Below, piece after piece: positions 36,936-48,139 of a stretch of DNA of 64,000 nt. This DNA comes from Tubulanus polymorphus (taxonomy: Eukaryota > Nemertea > Palaeonemertea > Tubulaniformes > Tubulanidae). The DNA lies in NCBI RefSeq assembly GCF_964204645.1, contig NC_134026.1, positions 8,195,450-8,259,449 on the forward strand, given 5' to 3'. The notes under the pieces were generated by a model. The model searched no databases and had not been told where the DNA came from. It worked only from the letters and a program-made list of their open reading frames with translations. A program made the position numbers and the translations under genes. Within the stretch, counting starts at the first letter, position 1; each line of letters opens with the position of its first letter.

Positions 36936-37466
36936 ATCATTCGTATGGTTCATTTACACATTTTATCAAAGTATGTTTTTGATTTTCTCAGTGCTCCTAA
37001 CTCTGCTCTTTGGTCAGGTTTTTAAAACCACTATTAGTATCAAGATAAAGTTTTAAATTTCCAGAGATTTTTGGTCGCAAGGTAAATTCGGATTCGAACC
37101 CGAACGATCGTCATCCACCGCCGATGACGTCATTTGCGCCGGGCTTCGCGAAATATCCATTGCCACGTACATGTTGGAATTCGGTGTAATTTCTTGAACT
37201 TTTTTCACCATTTCTAGCTCGACGTAAGCTAACAAGCTTCCGATATATTATATTTGTATTTTAATTGAGGGTATCAATGCTTTGAAGAATTTAAAAACCG
37301 TTTTTTTTTGTCGAAACAAGGCGTCAAATGTGAATGCGAGAATGGATGCCGTACTAATTACCGCCCGATGTCTATCGAAAACAGGAACATCATGGCATCC
37401 GCTTGGATACGCAAATGCTTGATTTTCGCTCTCTTTTCAGAGTGAGAAGTTGGAAACCCCATAAAT
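36936..37466. other. Intergenic DYNC2I2-LYAR spacer
   Basis: About 530 bp after the DYNC2I2 polyadenylation signal, presumably including the LYAR promoter and 5' UTR. No TATA box or known motif stands out. Confidence 0.4.
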
Positions 37467-40400
37467 ATGGTGTTCTTTAACTGTAATGCGTGCGGTGAAA
37501 GTATGAAAAAGAACCAAGTCGACAACCACTGTCGAAAATGTCGCAATTGTCAGGTGGTGTCATGCGTTGATTGCGGAAAAGAATTTTGGTAAATATCTCA
37601 GTCTGGGTCAAGAAAAGTATTGGGATGGGACGTTTCCCTATGGGTTAAAATTCGACTGCAAATTTAAGAAAGAAAATATTCAATCCACTGGAACACAGCA
37701 ACTCAAACCGGATCCTTTCAACTTGACTTGAGAGCATATCAGGTGGTCTAGCTCAGTCAGTTTTGGTGCTACATACTTGATAAAAGTCTTATTAGAACTA
37801 GAAAGGACTGGCAGTTCACCTAAAACATAGATTTCTAATCCATTTTAGACTGTTTTGAAGGATATCCAAAAAGTCTTGAATGAAAGGGGTTAAAAAGAGG
37901 AAAGTGACTACATGATTTGAAAGTTTAACAACATTTTTATATATGAAAACATATCGTTAAACTTTTAAAATCATTGAGTCTCTTTTCTCTCATGAACCCC
38001 TTTCATCTCTCACGATTTTGATAGATTTTACAAAAAACCTAGAAAGATCAGGAAATTTGGGTTTCTTTATAAATATGCGGTTAATTAAAAAGAATGATTT
38101 GTAACATTTTAAACTAAGAAATTCGTCGGATTTACTCGGGGAATTTTCTAGGAAAACAGGGAATTTGTGTCAGTTAGTGGAAAGAAGCCACCCTGTATTT
38201 GTTTTAAAAATTGTTTCATTCTTTTTCTATTTCATTTACAGGGGTAACGATTACAATGAACACGTAAAGTGTATCAGCGAACAGGAAAAATACTCTGGGA
38301 AAAATTACAAACCGACTGTCAACAAGGGTGAAGTGAAACAGTCAGCTTGGATAGACGTAAGGATTAACTGTACTGTCAATTCCCAACCCCCTATATACCT
38401 CTCACATCGATGATTTAGGATTTAAAGCGGTTGGCTGCATATCAGGCTTTTACCCTTTCGCTGCGTCACTGTGGTGTGCTGGGGTCCCCAGGTCAAAAAT
38501 AAAAAAATTCAAATTAAAGAATACCATTAATTTTTTTGGGCTGTATTCATTATGATATTTCCTGATGTTTCTTCGATGAAAATAACTAGAAATATTGAAT
38601 AAAAATTTTTATCAGATGCAATGAGCCTTGCAAATGCCGATGGCGCACATCAAATGCCTATTTTATGACAAGCCCAGCTCGTCCTATGCAGTGAACGGGT
38701 TACGTTTGACTAGTTCCAAAACAAAACACAGATGTTCTATTCTTAGAAACTTTGTGTTAGGCGGGTTTGGCAGTTTATCGAAAGCTAGGTGGTGTATTAG
38801 GGATTGCTAAAGCCTGCTTGATCTTTGTCACATTGTTTTGTAATCTGAATTCTCAAAAGTTGTTGATCTTTCTTTGCAGCAATGTCAGAGAGCCATCGAT
38901 AAACATAAAAACGACATCCAACTGAAAGACTTACTCATACGACTTCAGTCGTATCCAAATATTCCTCGCAAGAAAGCTAAATTTCTGGTACGGATATTTA
39001 TTTCCTCGCGATCGTTCTACTAAAGTCCATTTTGCCGTCATCTTACCAATATCTATTAACTGATTCATCAATTCTTTTCAGAACTTTGCCAGGAGTAGTT
39101 TGAATTTGAAATTCAAAGAATATCTAGTCGGGAAACTTTGGGAGGTGCTCGAAGCTGAAGCTAATATAGATAAACAGGTAAACCGATGATATCAAGATAC
39201 ATTCCAATCTATGCCACATGCAATTACTCTGAGCTAGGTGTTGATGAATTTTTTCTCACCATTGTTTCCAAATTTTAAATTTTAAAACATTTTGACGAGG
39301 GGAGGGTGGTCTCTGACCTAGAAAACTCAGGTAATCAGAAAAATCATGAAAAACCAGGGAAAACTCAGGGAAATTTATGTTATCGGCTACACTTGTCTTT
39401 ATCAATGCGCGATTCATTAAAAATGATTAAATCTTCTCATTTTCGACAAAGAAATTCCTTGGATTTACTCGGGGAATTTTTTGTATTATAACATGGAAAA
39501 ATCTGAGAATTCGTAGATTTGTGGAAAGTTGCTACCCTTGTGGGGATAGGATGATTAGTGCTTTGCAAGAAGATTTGAAAAGATTGGGAAAATGAAACTG
39601 TATCGTTGAAATTTGGGTTAAGCAAATTGAGGATTGTGCTAGCCTTTGTCTATTGCCAGAAAAGAAGTTAACAGGATTTGTCAAAGTCATGTTAGTTAGT
39701 TGGAATTTTGTATTCTAACAGAAAGCCGAAGCTGAGAAGGCCGAGAAAGGCGTAGAGCCAGAAAAAACTACAACGGTGACACAAACACCTGAAGAGACTC
39801 GAGTAGAAGCTCCTACCGAAAACGATGAAAACACGACAAAGAAAAAGAATAAACGCGAGAAAAAGGAAGAAAGAAGCGGAAAGAAAGCATCGAAAAAAGA
39901 GAAGAAAAATTCCGATCAACACGACCAAGCGGAGGAGAACGGTGAGAAAAAAACGAAGAAAAAGAGGAAACGAAAGCACGACTCGGAGAGCGAGGAGAAT
40001 GAAGGGGTGACCACAGAAGCTAAGAGAGTTAAACGTGATGATACCGACGCGGAACAGGTTTGTATTCGTCAAAGTCTCTTCAGGGAAAAAAAGTTTACAC
40101 AACCTTGATATTGGAATCTAAATCTACCGTTACCCTGAGGGATGAAATTTTGAAATGGAGATCTGGGAGATTCCTTATTAGTTTTGTTTTGATACACCAC
40201 GCATTAGTCAGAATTGGATATTTGAAAATTGTTGAATTTGATTTTGAGGTTGACTCTAACTCAAAGGCGTCCCCAAGGGGGTGCGGGGGTAGCGGACGCA
40301 CCCCCTTTTCGAGATAGCGTACTTTTCAAGATACTATGTAATCAATGTTCAAGATTTTTCTTGCGAATTTGACTAGACTTTTAACTCTAATGATTCATTT

Positions 40401-43400
40401 AGAGCCTGGAAAATATCTCTAGCTAAAGCCTCCAATTGTCACAAAGTGTTTTTGGGTAGGCTTACCAAACACCCAACATTGTGGATAGGTCTACTCTACT
40501 GGATTGATGCTTATTCGAACCCCCTATGAAAATTCCTGGGGACGCCTATGTAACTCTTAACTTGCTTTGTTACTACCCTCCAATTAACTAGTGTTTTTCT
40601 CCCTGGGTCTTGTAATGTGAAAGAAGATTTGTTTGTTACAGTTTCATGACTTATTGTCCGAAATATATTGTAGAAGCCTGTCGAAAATGGTAAACATAAA
40701 GAAAAGAAGAAAAATAAAACGAGTCAGTTAGATACAAGTATAGCACCGAATACAAATCACGACCATCCAGTTGAACCAGACACAGGTGAGATATGGAACG
40801 ATACTAACTCAAGAAATGCCCAAAACTCCTTAAAAACTCCTTCAATTTTGAGAAATAGGCAAATTGTACTACTACGCCTACACCTTAATGGGTACAGTTG
40901 GGACCAGGTGATAATCGAATTAGAACCCATGTTTAGAAGTGTAAATGATAATTGTCGATAACAAAACCACCAAATTAATGGTTTACCAAGATAAACGGTG
41001 GCTATTTAGGAGTCTCCTGTAATTGGGATATAAAAGTGATGCAGACACTTCCTCGAAATCTAAAACTTTTTTCCTTTAAAACTCCTTATAACCTGGATTG
41101 ACTGATCAATAGGGACCCTAATGGATGCCCAGCATTTACAGACCAGTTTTAACTTCAACCGAATTTGCCAATAGTTGAAAATCAGATCAGTTTGGAAAAA
41201 TAACAAGACTTTGATAACTTGTGCTGTACCGGTATTATTCTTCAGGTGATAAGTGTAGTAAGAAATTCAACTGGCTGAAGACGATTGTCAGTCTGTTAGA
41301 ACACAAGTCTGATAAAGAGATGGGAATAAACAAGCTGAAAAAGAAAGTGAGTGGATTGATACATAGATTATTTACAGTATTTTACACTTGTTGACTCAAG
41401 GCTGGTCGAGCTGGGCAATGGTTTTGCAGATGATGATTCGTTCATGAAGGTTTTTCAGCTAGGTTTGCTCCCATCTCCCCGAAAACGTATTCTGTGATGG
41501 ATTATGAAACAGCTGCGTCTTAAACACTAGGATCTGTAAACATTCATAAACAAAGTGACTCAATTCACGTGGATCATGGTACCGGAAAACAATGGTCTCA
41601 AATAGTCCCAGAGTCTTTGAAACGGAACCATTTTACAAAGTTTCTCTGGGGATGACCCCGAAACCCTTGAAAAAATGCGAATTTTTTGGTTGACACCTTG
41701 CGCCATCAGATATGGGCCGGGCCAATCAATGTCAACTCGCTTCAGACCAGTGTGGACCAGCCGTACCAGTGAAAATCAAACCCACCCTACTTCCAATTTT
41801 GAATTGCCAAATACACTAACACTTTAAAACAGCCATCGTACAGACTTCACATACTGATGCATGCAGGCTGCAGATGAATACTTACAGTCAACTCCCGAAA
41901 TGCCATTCACATCAGTGCAGAACAATTTTGGTGGTATAGAGAGTATGGCGGTATATCGGGGGTGTTTTACTTTGTTAGCCCACTTGGGACTTTAGTCCCA
42001 CTTGGGACTTTAGTCCCAGCGGGCTATTGCGTTCACTTTTTGTCCGTCGTCCGTCCGTTCGTCCGTCCGTAGACGGAATCCAGTTATTTTGGGAAGTTTT
42101 GAAGACACTTCAAGGTAATGTCTTGATATTTGGTTTATACATGTTTCTACCCTAGACACATCTTCAGCCCAAGAACTGGCCCTATCAGAATCAAGATGGC
42201 CGACTGGCAGCCATTGTTGTTCGCCAAAATCAGGACTTTTTACACATTTTCGAAGTTTACGAGGGAAACTTTGAAGACTATATGATCTTTCGAATATATT
42301 TGAATCTACCAAGGGCCCATCAGCATAAGAAAAATTGGGTCCATCTGACTCAAGATGGCCGTCCTATGACCTTTTTAGTGCCCAAAAATGTCAATTTTGG
42401 CCAGAATTCTAGGTCCTGTAGCTTCCTACTGGTTTGCCATTTCTCATTGCAATTTGTGATGGGTATTCTTTGTAAAGGGATGTTTTATACCTGAGATAGG
42501 TATTTTTGATCCGCCAATTATGACGCAATTGGCGGCCATCTTGGTGTCATTAGTACTCATTCGTAGGTGGGAAAAAGTTTTTCGACATTATATTGTTACC
42601 TAAGCATATTTTGTTACAACAATGAATTAGAAAGTTGTAGCGTATAACGTGTTCTATGATTGGGGTGAGTTTCAAGTTCATTGTTTTTTGTATATGGCCA
42701 CCAGGGGGCGTTGAATAATACAATATCTTAGTATTTCTATATTATATTTGTACCAATACATATTTGCAATCAATTGCAAAGTTGTAGCTCATGACATCAT
42801 CTATGATTGTGGTGAGTTTTAAGGAAATTAGTCTATATGGTCACCAGGGGGCGTTGAATAGTAGAATAACCTGGTATTTCCTTATTATATTGGTACCTAG
42901 GCATATTTTGTTACCATGATCAATTGCAAAGTTGTAGTTCATGACATGTTCTATGAATATGGTGAGTTACAAGGTTATTGGGTTTTGAATATGGTCACCA
43001 GGGGGCGTTGAATAGTAGATTAACTTAGTATTTCCATATTAAATTAGTAACGAGGCATTTTTTGTTATCACAATCAATTACAAAATCGTAGCTGCTGACG
43101 TGTTTTATGATAGTATTGAGTTTCAAGGTCATTGGTTTTTGTATATGGTCACCAGAGGGCGTTGAATATTGAAATTGTTAGATTGTTGAGCATTTGAAAC
43201 CACTTCCCAAGTGGGCATGGTGTCCCTGGACCCCTAGTTTTTGTTTAGAGGTGGGGGTGGCAGTAAATGGGAGGGCGGTAAGAAAGGATTGTTGTTTTTT
43301 ATACTGGTGTATGCATACTTATTTCTGTTATGTAGGTGATAGCAGAGTACATGGAAAAAGGCGGCAAACGAACGAAGTCGGAACACGAACTATGGGCTAA

Positions 43401-43476
43401 ATTCAGTCATAAGATCAACGCGCATCCGCGATTTAAAGTGTTAAAAGAACGCGTGAAACTGGTGGACGAGGGTTGA
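37467..43476 (+). CDS. LYAR: Cell growth-regulating nucleolar protein LYAR
   Basis: Nucleolar zinc-finger protein involved in pre-rRNA processing and transcription control. Eight exons in phase: 37467-37588, 38242-38356, 38880-38987, 39082-39177, 39722-40057, 40674-40785, 41246-41346, 43336-43476. This gives 376 aa (human 379). The N-terminus MVFFNCNACGESMKKNQV opens two tandem LYAR-type C2HC fingers (C6, C9, CRNCQVVSCVDCGKEFWG, NEHVKC). The middle exon 5 encodes a long Lys/Glu-rich nucleolar-targeting region. The C-terminus (FNWLKTIVSLLEH, INKLKKKV, FKVLKERVKLVDEG) is the conserved family end domain. Start ATG is the family start. It shares strand and a 786-bp coding gap with DYNC2I2, but there is no reason to infer functional linkage. 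Confidence 0.96.
37719..38010. mobile_element. Hairpin MITE, family H, copy B (LYAR intron 1)
   Basis: Same left segment and hairpin as 34061-34390, with indels. The arms carry GTTTAACAACATTT / TATCGTTAAACTTT around a short tip. Confidence 0.7.
38450..38703. mobile_element. Possible piggyBac-like MITE remnant
   Basis: Ends CCCTTTCGCTGCGTC and GCAGTGAACGGG are inverse-like and flanked by TTAC rather than TTAA. The interior is diverged. Tentative. Confidence 0.4.
41978..43216. mobile_element. Non-autonomous element with internal tandem repeats and GTCC-rich 5' end
   Basis: The terminal inverted repeat GCCCACTTGGG (41978-41988) is answered by CCCAAGTGGGC (43206-43216). After duplicated ACTTGGGACTTTAGTCCC comes a GTCCGTC microsatellite-like block (42043-42071), then unique sequence, then four ~150-bp tandem units from about 42593. 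No protein coding. Superfamily unknown. Confidence 0.75.
42593..43181. repeat. Four tandem ~150-bp units each with a CTCF-like site
   Basis: Each unit reads roughly GCATATTTTGTTAC...CAATTGCAAAGTTGTAG...TATGGTCACCAGGGGGCGTTGAATAG... The CCASYAGRKGGC-type cores sit at 42698-42710, 42841-42853, 42995-43007 and 43149-43161 (143 and 154 bp apart), all in the same orientation. The last unit reads ACCAGAGGGCG, still allowed by the consensus. CTCF is conserved in most bilaterians; binding here is inference. Confidence 0.8.
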
Positions 43477-43575
43477 AGAATGCGGTGTATGGTTTAAACG
43501 ATGCATTTATTATATAAGGTGGATGCGTGAATGCAAGTGCGAGGTTGTGTGAAAACATTATGTTAATGTTTTATG

Positions 43576-43581
43576 AATAAA
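43576..43581 (+). terminator. Polyadenylation signal of LYAR
   Basis: AATAAA 100 bp after the LYAR stop codon. Confidence 0.7.
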
Positions 43582-44417
43582 TATTTTAAAGATGAATTTG
43601 ATAATATTGTCATATGTTATGGTGGATTTCCGATTGTTCTTGAATCTTCGGAACCTTTTCGGTAAGCTGCAAGTTGCATTGAACTCTACGATGAATTTGA
43701 GGCGAGGCTTGGATTTGCTGATGCTAGAGGCAGAAAGAAATGGGGATAGAATTAATGGCTGAAAAGGGAAACTGGCAAAAACGAATACAAGCGATTTAGG
43801 AAGGAATTACATGGGCATGAATTCGTTAAAAATGTGGGAATGAATGAACACCCATTGTGCTGTAGATTCCGCTTGATACGGATCATTTGGGACAAACAAA
43901 ACGATATATAAGTATATGAAATATCAATGAACAAAAGGTGCTGCCGCTATGCTCGTCGTAAGCGGATTTTTTGTACACTAACATGAACCGACTCTGCCAA
44001 TCAAATAGACCGGTTGCCGCGGAATTGTAGTGAAAGACTGGTTGCCTGAGCTCTCGTTGGATTGCCAGAATCGGGCATCAGGACTCCAAATGAAAAAAGA
44101 GGAAAATTCGACGTTTTTCTCCGTTCTGGCGTTACGTGTCTTTTTGCGAATTTTACGTTTTGCCCAAATCAGTCAACATACCGGTGCCTAAATAGCAAGC
44201 AGTCGACAAAAGACGGGCGCGCTCCATTTTTGACCAAACGTGCACTGAGACCATTAAAAAACTATACAATTATTAATTTATTTGGACGGAAGCTGGTGCT
44301 TCCCCGTATGTCTCACACCCTCTTCCCTCCCCCTCAGTCGCCCCCTCTCCAGAAGTACACCGATGAAAACCGTATAAACCCTGGACTAGTATCTGATTCA
44401 AACTAAACTCAGGAAAC

Positions 44418-44874
44418 TATGGTGGCTGATTCGGGCCATGTAAAAAAAATCACAGACGTTGCAAATCTTTTTTTTACAGACGCTTACAAGTCATTTTATT
44501 GCGCAATAAAACGAAAATTACTACTCAATAACGTAAAAAAACCACGATAAAACAGGACATTTTCGTTTCTTCGTTTTATTGTCGCGTTCAAACGAAAAAA
44601 TAGCGATATAAAACGCGAAAAAACGACGTCTCGATAAAATGGAAAACAAAAATTTCCGTTTTCTCCATTTTCCCTTTTAATTTGGCAAGAAAACGAAAAG
44701 GTGACGATAAAACGACTTTTTCTCGTTTATCGCGCGATAAAACGAAAATATACCGTTTAATCATGGTTATTTCTCGTTTTAATGCGTGATGAAACGACTT
44801 TTAAGCGTCTGTAAAAAACCTTGCATTCTCTGTGCTTCTTATTTACGCGGCCCGTGCCCGAATCAGCCACCATA
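44418..44874. mobile_element. TIR element filled with CGTTTTATCG-type palindromes
   Basis: The termini TATGGTGGCTGATTCGGGC (44418) and its exact inverse (44856-44874) bound 457 bp. Secondary inverse blocks ACAGACGCTTA lie just inside. The interior repeats ATAAAACGA or its inverse many times (for example TTTATCGCGCGATAAAACG near 44740), so the strand is highly self-complementary. No coding capacity. Confidence 0.8.
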
Positions 44875-44949
44875 AGATTCTATTCAAAAAGGTTCATTTT
44901 GAACAAACTCTGAGTGGGGATGGATAGAAGCATTCTGCCCGAAACGTCA

Positions 44950-45090
44950 GGGCCCAGTTGCACAGTCGTGACTTAAGTCCAAAATTGGTCTTAAATCTTA
45001 AGACTGGTCTTAAGTTGTTAGATTGAGTATAGAACTAAGTTGGTCTTAGACCAGTCTTAAATCTAAGCCATGACTATGCAACTGGCCCCA
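44950..45090. mobile_element. Hairpin MITE of the GGGCCCAGTTGCA group
   Basis: The ends GGGCCCAGTTGCACAGTC and GACTATGCAACTGGCCCC are inverse. The arms repeat CTTAAGACTGGTCTTAAG. A half-copy lies at about 49236-49290. Confidence 0.75.
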
Positions 45091-45438
45091 GGATCACAGA
45101 ACGTGTAGTCATTTGATCACTTTGGTGGTTTTTATGGTATAGTTTACGAAGCTCCTTGAGGGGTTATTTCCACGTTAAACCAGCACGTGAGGCGCATATG
45201 ACGCGCGATTCTCGTATATTGGGTTCGACTCAAACCTACTTTATTGCTTCGGCTAATGATGAAATGAAACCCTGACAAGCGAGGACTTTCCGGTCGGTCC
45301 TACAGGGAGTCAACTGGAAGACATTCTTAGGCAAAAAGGGCAACCTTAAATAGAAAGGTAACTCAGCCCCCGTAATAATGAGCTTAGGGATTAAGAAATA
45401 TCAAGGAACAAAATATTTGTTGAAATTTTGTAAAATTT

Positions 45439-45448
45439 TTTATTTATT
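45439..45448 (-). terminator. Double polyadenylation signal, putative FGFRL1 3' end
   Basis: AATAAATAAA on the minus strand, giving two overlapping AATAAA signals. It lies 15 bp beyond the most distal miR-10 seed match, at the edge of the repeat-poor tract that follows the FGFRL1 stop codon. Confidence 0.5.
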
Positions 45449-48113
45449 GCTTTCTTAAATCGACCCTGTACAAAATATCTATGACTTTGGTCATATACTA
45501 TGACAATGACACTACAGTAAAACATAAACATTGATTGTCCTATGTTACAAGCAGCTATGCAATCAAAGAATATATTTACACATATATTGTTTATTGGACC
45601 ATAGTTGCCGCCATTAGAATAAATATGTCTTAATAATTTTTCTTTTTTTTGGAAATTTAGTACCTGCATAAAAGCATTCATCGTGATAAGGGATAATGCA
45701 GGCGGTGCTTTTGTACAGATTCAGGTACCAATACATGCTTAAATAACTAAATCCTGGCTCGAGTAATTTTCTGGAACCCGTCTCACAATTATTGATATCT
45801 ATATATAAGTATAACAATTCGAATTTTCAAAAATACAAGTCAGCAGAGTTGAATTTCAACTCAAAACTGTTGAAATTGCTGTTGTATTGGTACAAATTTC
45901 AGGAATAATATCTGCTATATAGAATATCCCCTAAAGTCGACCAAAATATCTAAAAGAATTTCGTCGACAACTATGGCCCACTAACGGCATCTCTGTCCCC
46001 AAAAAAGCTACAGTAACATATACAATATGATGCACGAAATGGTTTTGAAATACAGACCCTGGCTTCCGGAACAAAAAAATAAAAATCTCAATCAATGAGT
46101 TTAAAAAAAAACAACAAAAATGTCATCAAAATAATCATTTTACATATAGAAGAATAGATAGAATGAATTAGATTTCGCGTAAAGCCTTATAGTTTATTTC
46201 TAATTTCGAAATGTTTGCTTTAAAATCAATTAAACTACGACCCTGTTCTTCGATTACGTAATAAAATCAAACGTTTTGGACACTGGTGGTTAGAATATTC
46301 ATCCCATCATTAAATTTAATGAGTGGCTATACTTAGATGTATGTCTGGTTAGATTTGCTAGATTGACGCGGGTCTACAATCTTAAGTTCGGAAATACAGG
46401 AACCGCCGACGCCAACATTACTCATATTAATGAATCGTTTTTCAATCAAAACCGCTATTTCATCCATACACCAACGCCGATATACGAATACACGTATATA
46501 CCATGCGATGTATATACATTTATTTATATATACCCTGTTGACAATTATTATATAACGAATCTTCTTATTTTAAACTATATGGAATCACAATAATACACAA
46601 AGACGTGGAAGCATAAAAAATACAAAATAAATTATTTGGTTTGTGTCACCGTCTATTTACACAGACTCGCCGTTATAGAAGTACGCGCGAAACATTTCTA
46701 TTCATTTTCACGTTCTTCGTAATTGTACGAGTATACTTTCTTTCATATGATTATTTACAGTAATTCATTTCGTTAATCAGAGAGCTGTCATGGATATTTT
46801 TATCGGATTTTAGAATACTCATATTATATATATATATATTATGATAAAGCTATCACACGCGAATCTAGAGCCAAAATGCAGAAATCGTCCGCACGCGCCA
46901 CACGCGACTGGTGCTACATTTGTTTTTACACAAAAATATCGTAGAAACTTTCATATATCAATATTTATAGAGCAACGCAACTGCGAAAGCAACACATATT
47001 CCATACCGCCGTACTTAATTCGTTGAAATCATCAAATCGTCTTTAAGCAACGCCGACGATGAAGATACAAAAATGGAGAGCTACAATAGTTCGATAGAGA
47101 CGATTGGAGGGAACATTCTAGAAAAATCGCTAAATTTCTTTTAAAAAACTGTATTTTCATTTCGAATATATTGTTCTTTACGAAAGTTTTATTGCTTTAT
47201 ATACGCGGTGTGCATACGTTACTATTATTGCATGTGCAAATGACAACGGAAATTTGAAATTATCTATTTGTTGGCCGGTGCAAAATCTATACCAAAACGT
47301 TAAATTCATGGGGCAGAGTCACCAATTTTACTTGAAGGGAGTAGGATTACATTTACTAGCTAGATATATAAATAGTGCCCGCGTACGCATTCTTATTTGA
47401 CTATTTGATATAATTATTCTCTCCTAAGATTATTGAGAATGGGAAACGTACAAATATGATAAATGCAATGATTTCTACGCGAAACGCCCAGGAGTTGATA
47501 CTTGGAGAATTTTAAGGTATAGTAATGCATCGACGTTGGAGATACATATCAGTAACACATCTTTTTGCGTGTTCTTTTTCCATAAAAATTCCGGTCTTTC
47601 TATGTTTTTTTCTTTCAGTCCGAAAATATTCAATATCCGCCATTATCCATTATAACGTCTTTCCTTATAGCGTAGGAAGTTGTTTAGAATTTTCTTCGAG
47701 TTTTGGTACCGGACTAAAATATGATAGATATTGATGAAAAAAACTTCTAATTAGAATTACCCTGTAGATTAAAACATACTTTTGAGGTCGCGGTCATATC
47801 ATAATGAACGAGCCCGGTGTATTAAGTAAGAGAAATCGGATGCCCCCGGCCACCGCTGAACTCATCATCCATAGAAAATCCAAAGGAAATCACGGAAATA
47901 CGGTATCGCCGAGGTAGCAGACGTATTTTCAATTACCAGCATGACATTATCAATCACATGAAACCAATTGACTGGAACTATCATTATTTTACCAGTGCGG
48001 GGAAGGCACGGCTTATAACGAGAGAACGAACGAGGAAAAAAAATCATTCGCATTTCATACATCAGTAATCATAAGTACTTAATTTTCTAAGTACAATCAC
48101 TACAATATATGTT

Positions 48114-48139
48114 TATATATATATATATATATATATATA
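48114..48139. repeat. TA microsatellite
   Basis: About twelve TA units. Confidence 0.9.

Larger units (their letters stand above)
41885..43281. mobile_element. Pogo-like MITE interrupted by a 1.24-kb insertion
   Basis: The left part (41885-41977) and right part (43217 onward) match the two halves of the intact MITE at 35810-35958. They are separated by the element at 41978-43216. A clear nested insertion in LYAR intron 7. Confidence 0.7.
43590..45420. other. Intergenic region between convergent LYAR and FGFRL1
   Basis: No gene recognised. It contains two complete hairpin/TIR elements (44418-44874 and 44950-45090) and a small pogo-like fragment near 43861. Confidence 0.5.

Noticed and set aside
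39692-40102. 136-residue hydrophobic minus-strand frame
   Set aside because: It is the antisense shadow of the Lys/Glu-rich LYAR exon 5; AAG/GAA codons read backwards give Leu/Phe.
42593-43181. CRISPR-like array
   Set aside because: Units are about 150 bp of continuous diverged repeat inside a eukaryotic transposon, not short repeats with unique spacers.
46640-46760. Pumilio-type TGTANATA sites in the putative FGFRL1 3' UTR
   Set aside because: A few occur, but in such AT-rich sequence their number is unremarkable.
47758-47780. A miR-10 gene, because 12 bases match its 5' end
   Set aside because: The match stops at position 12 (TTAAAACAT follows instead of CCGAATTTG), and I see no precursor hairpin. 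It is better read as a target site on the opposite strand.
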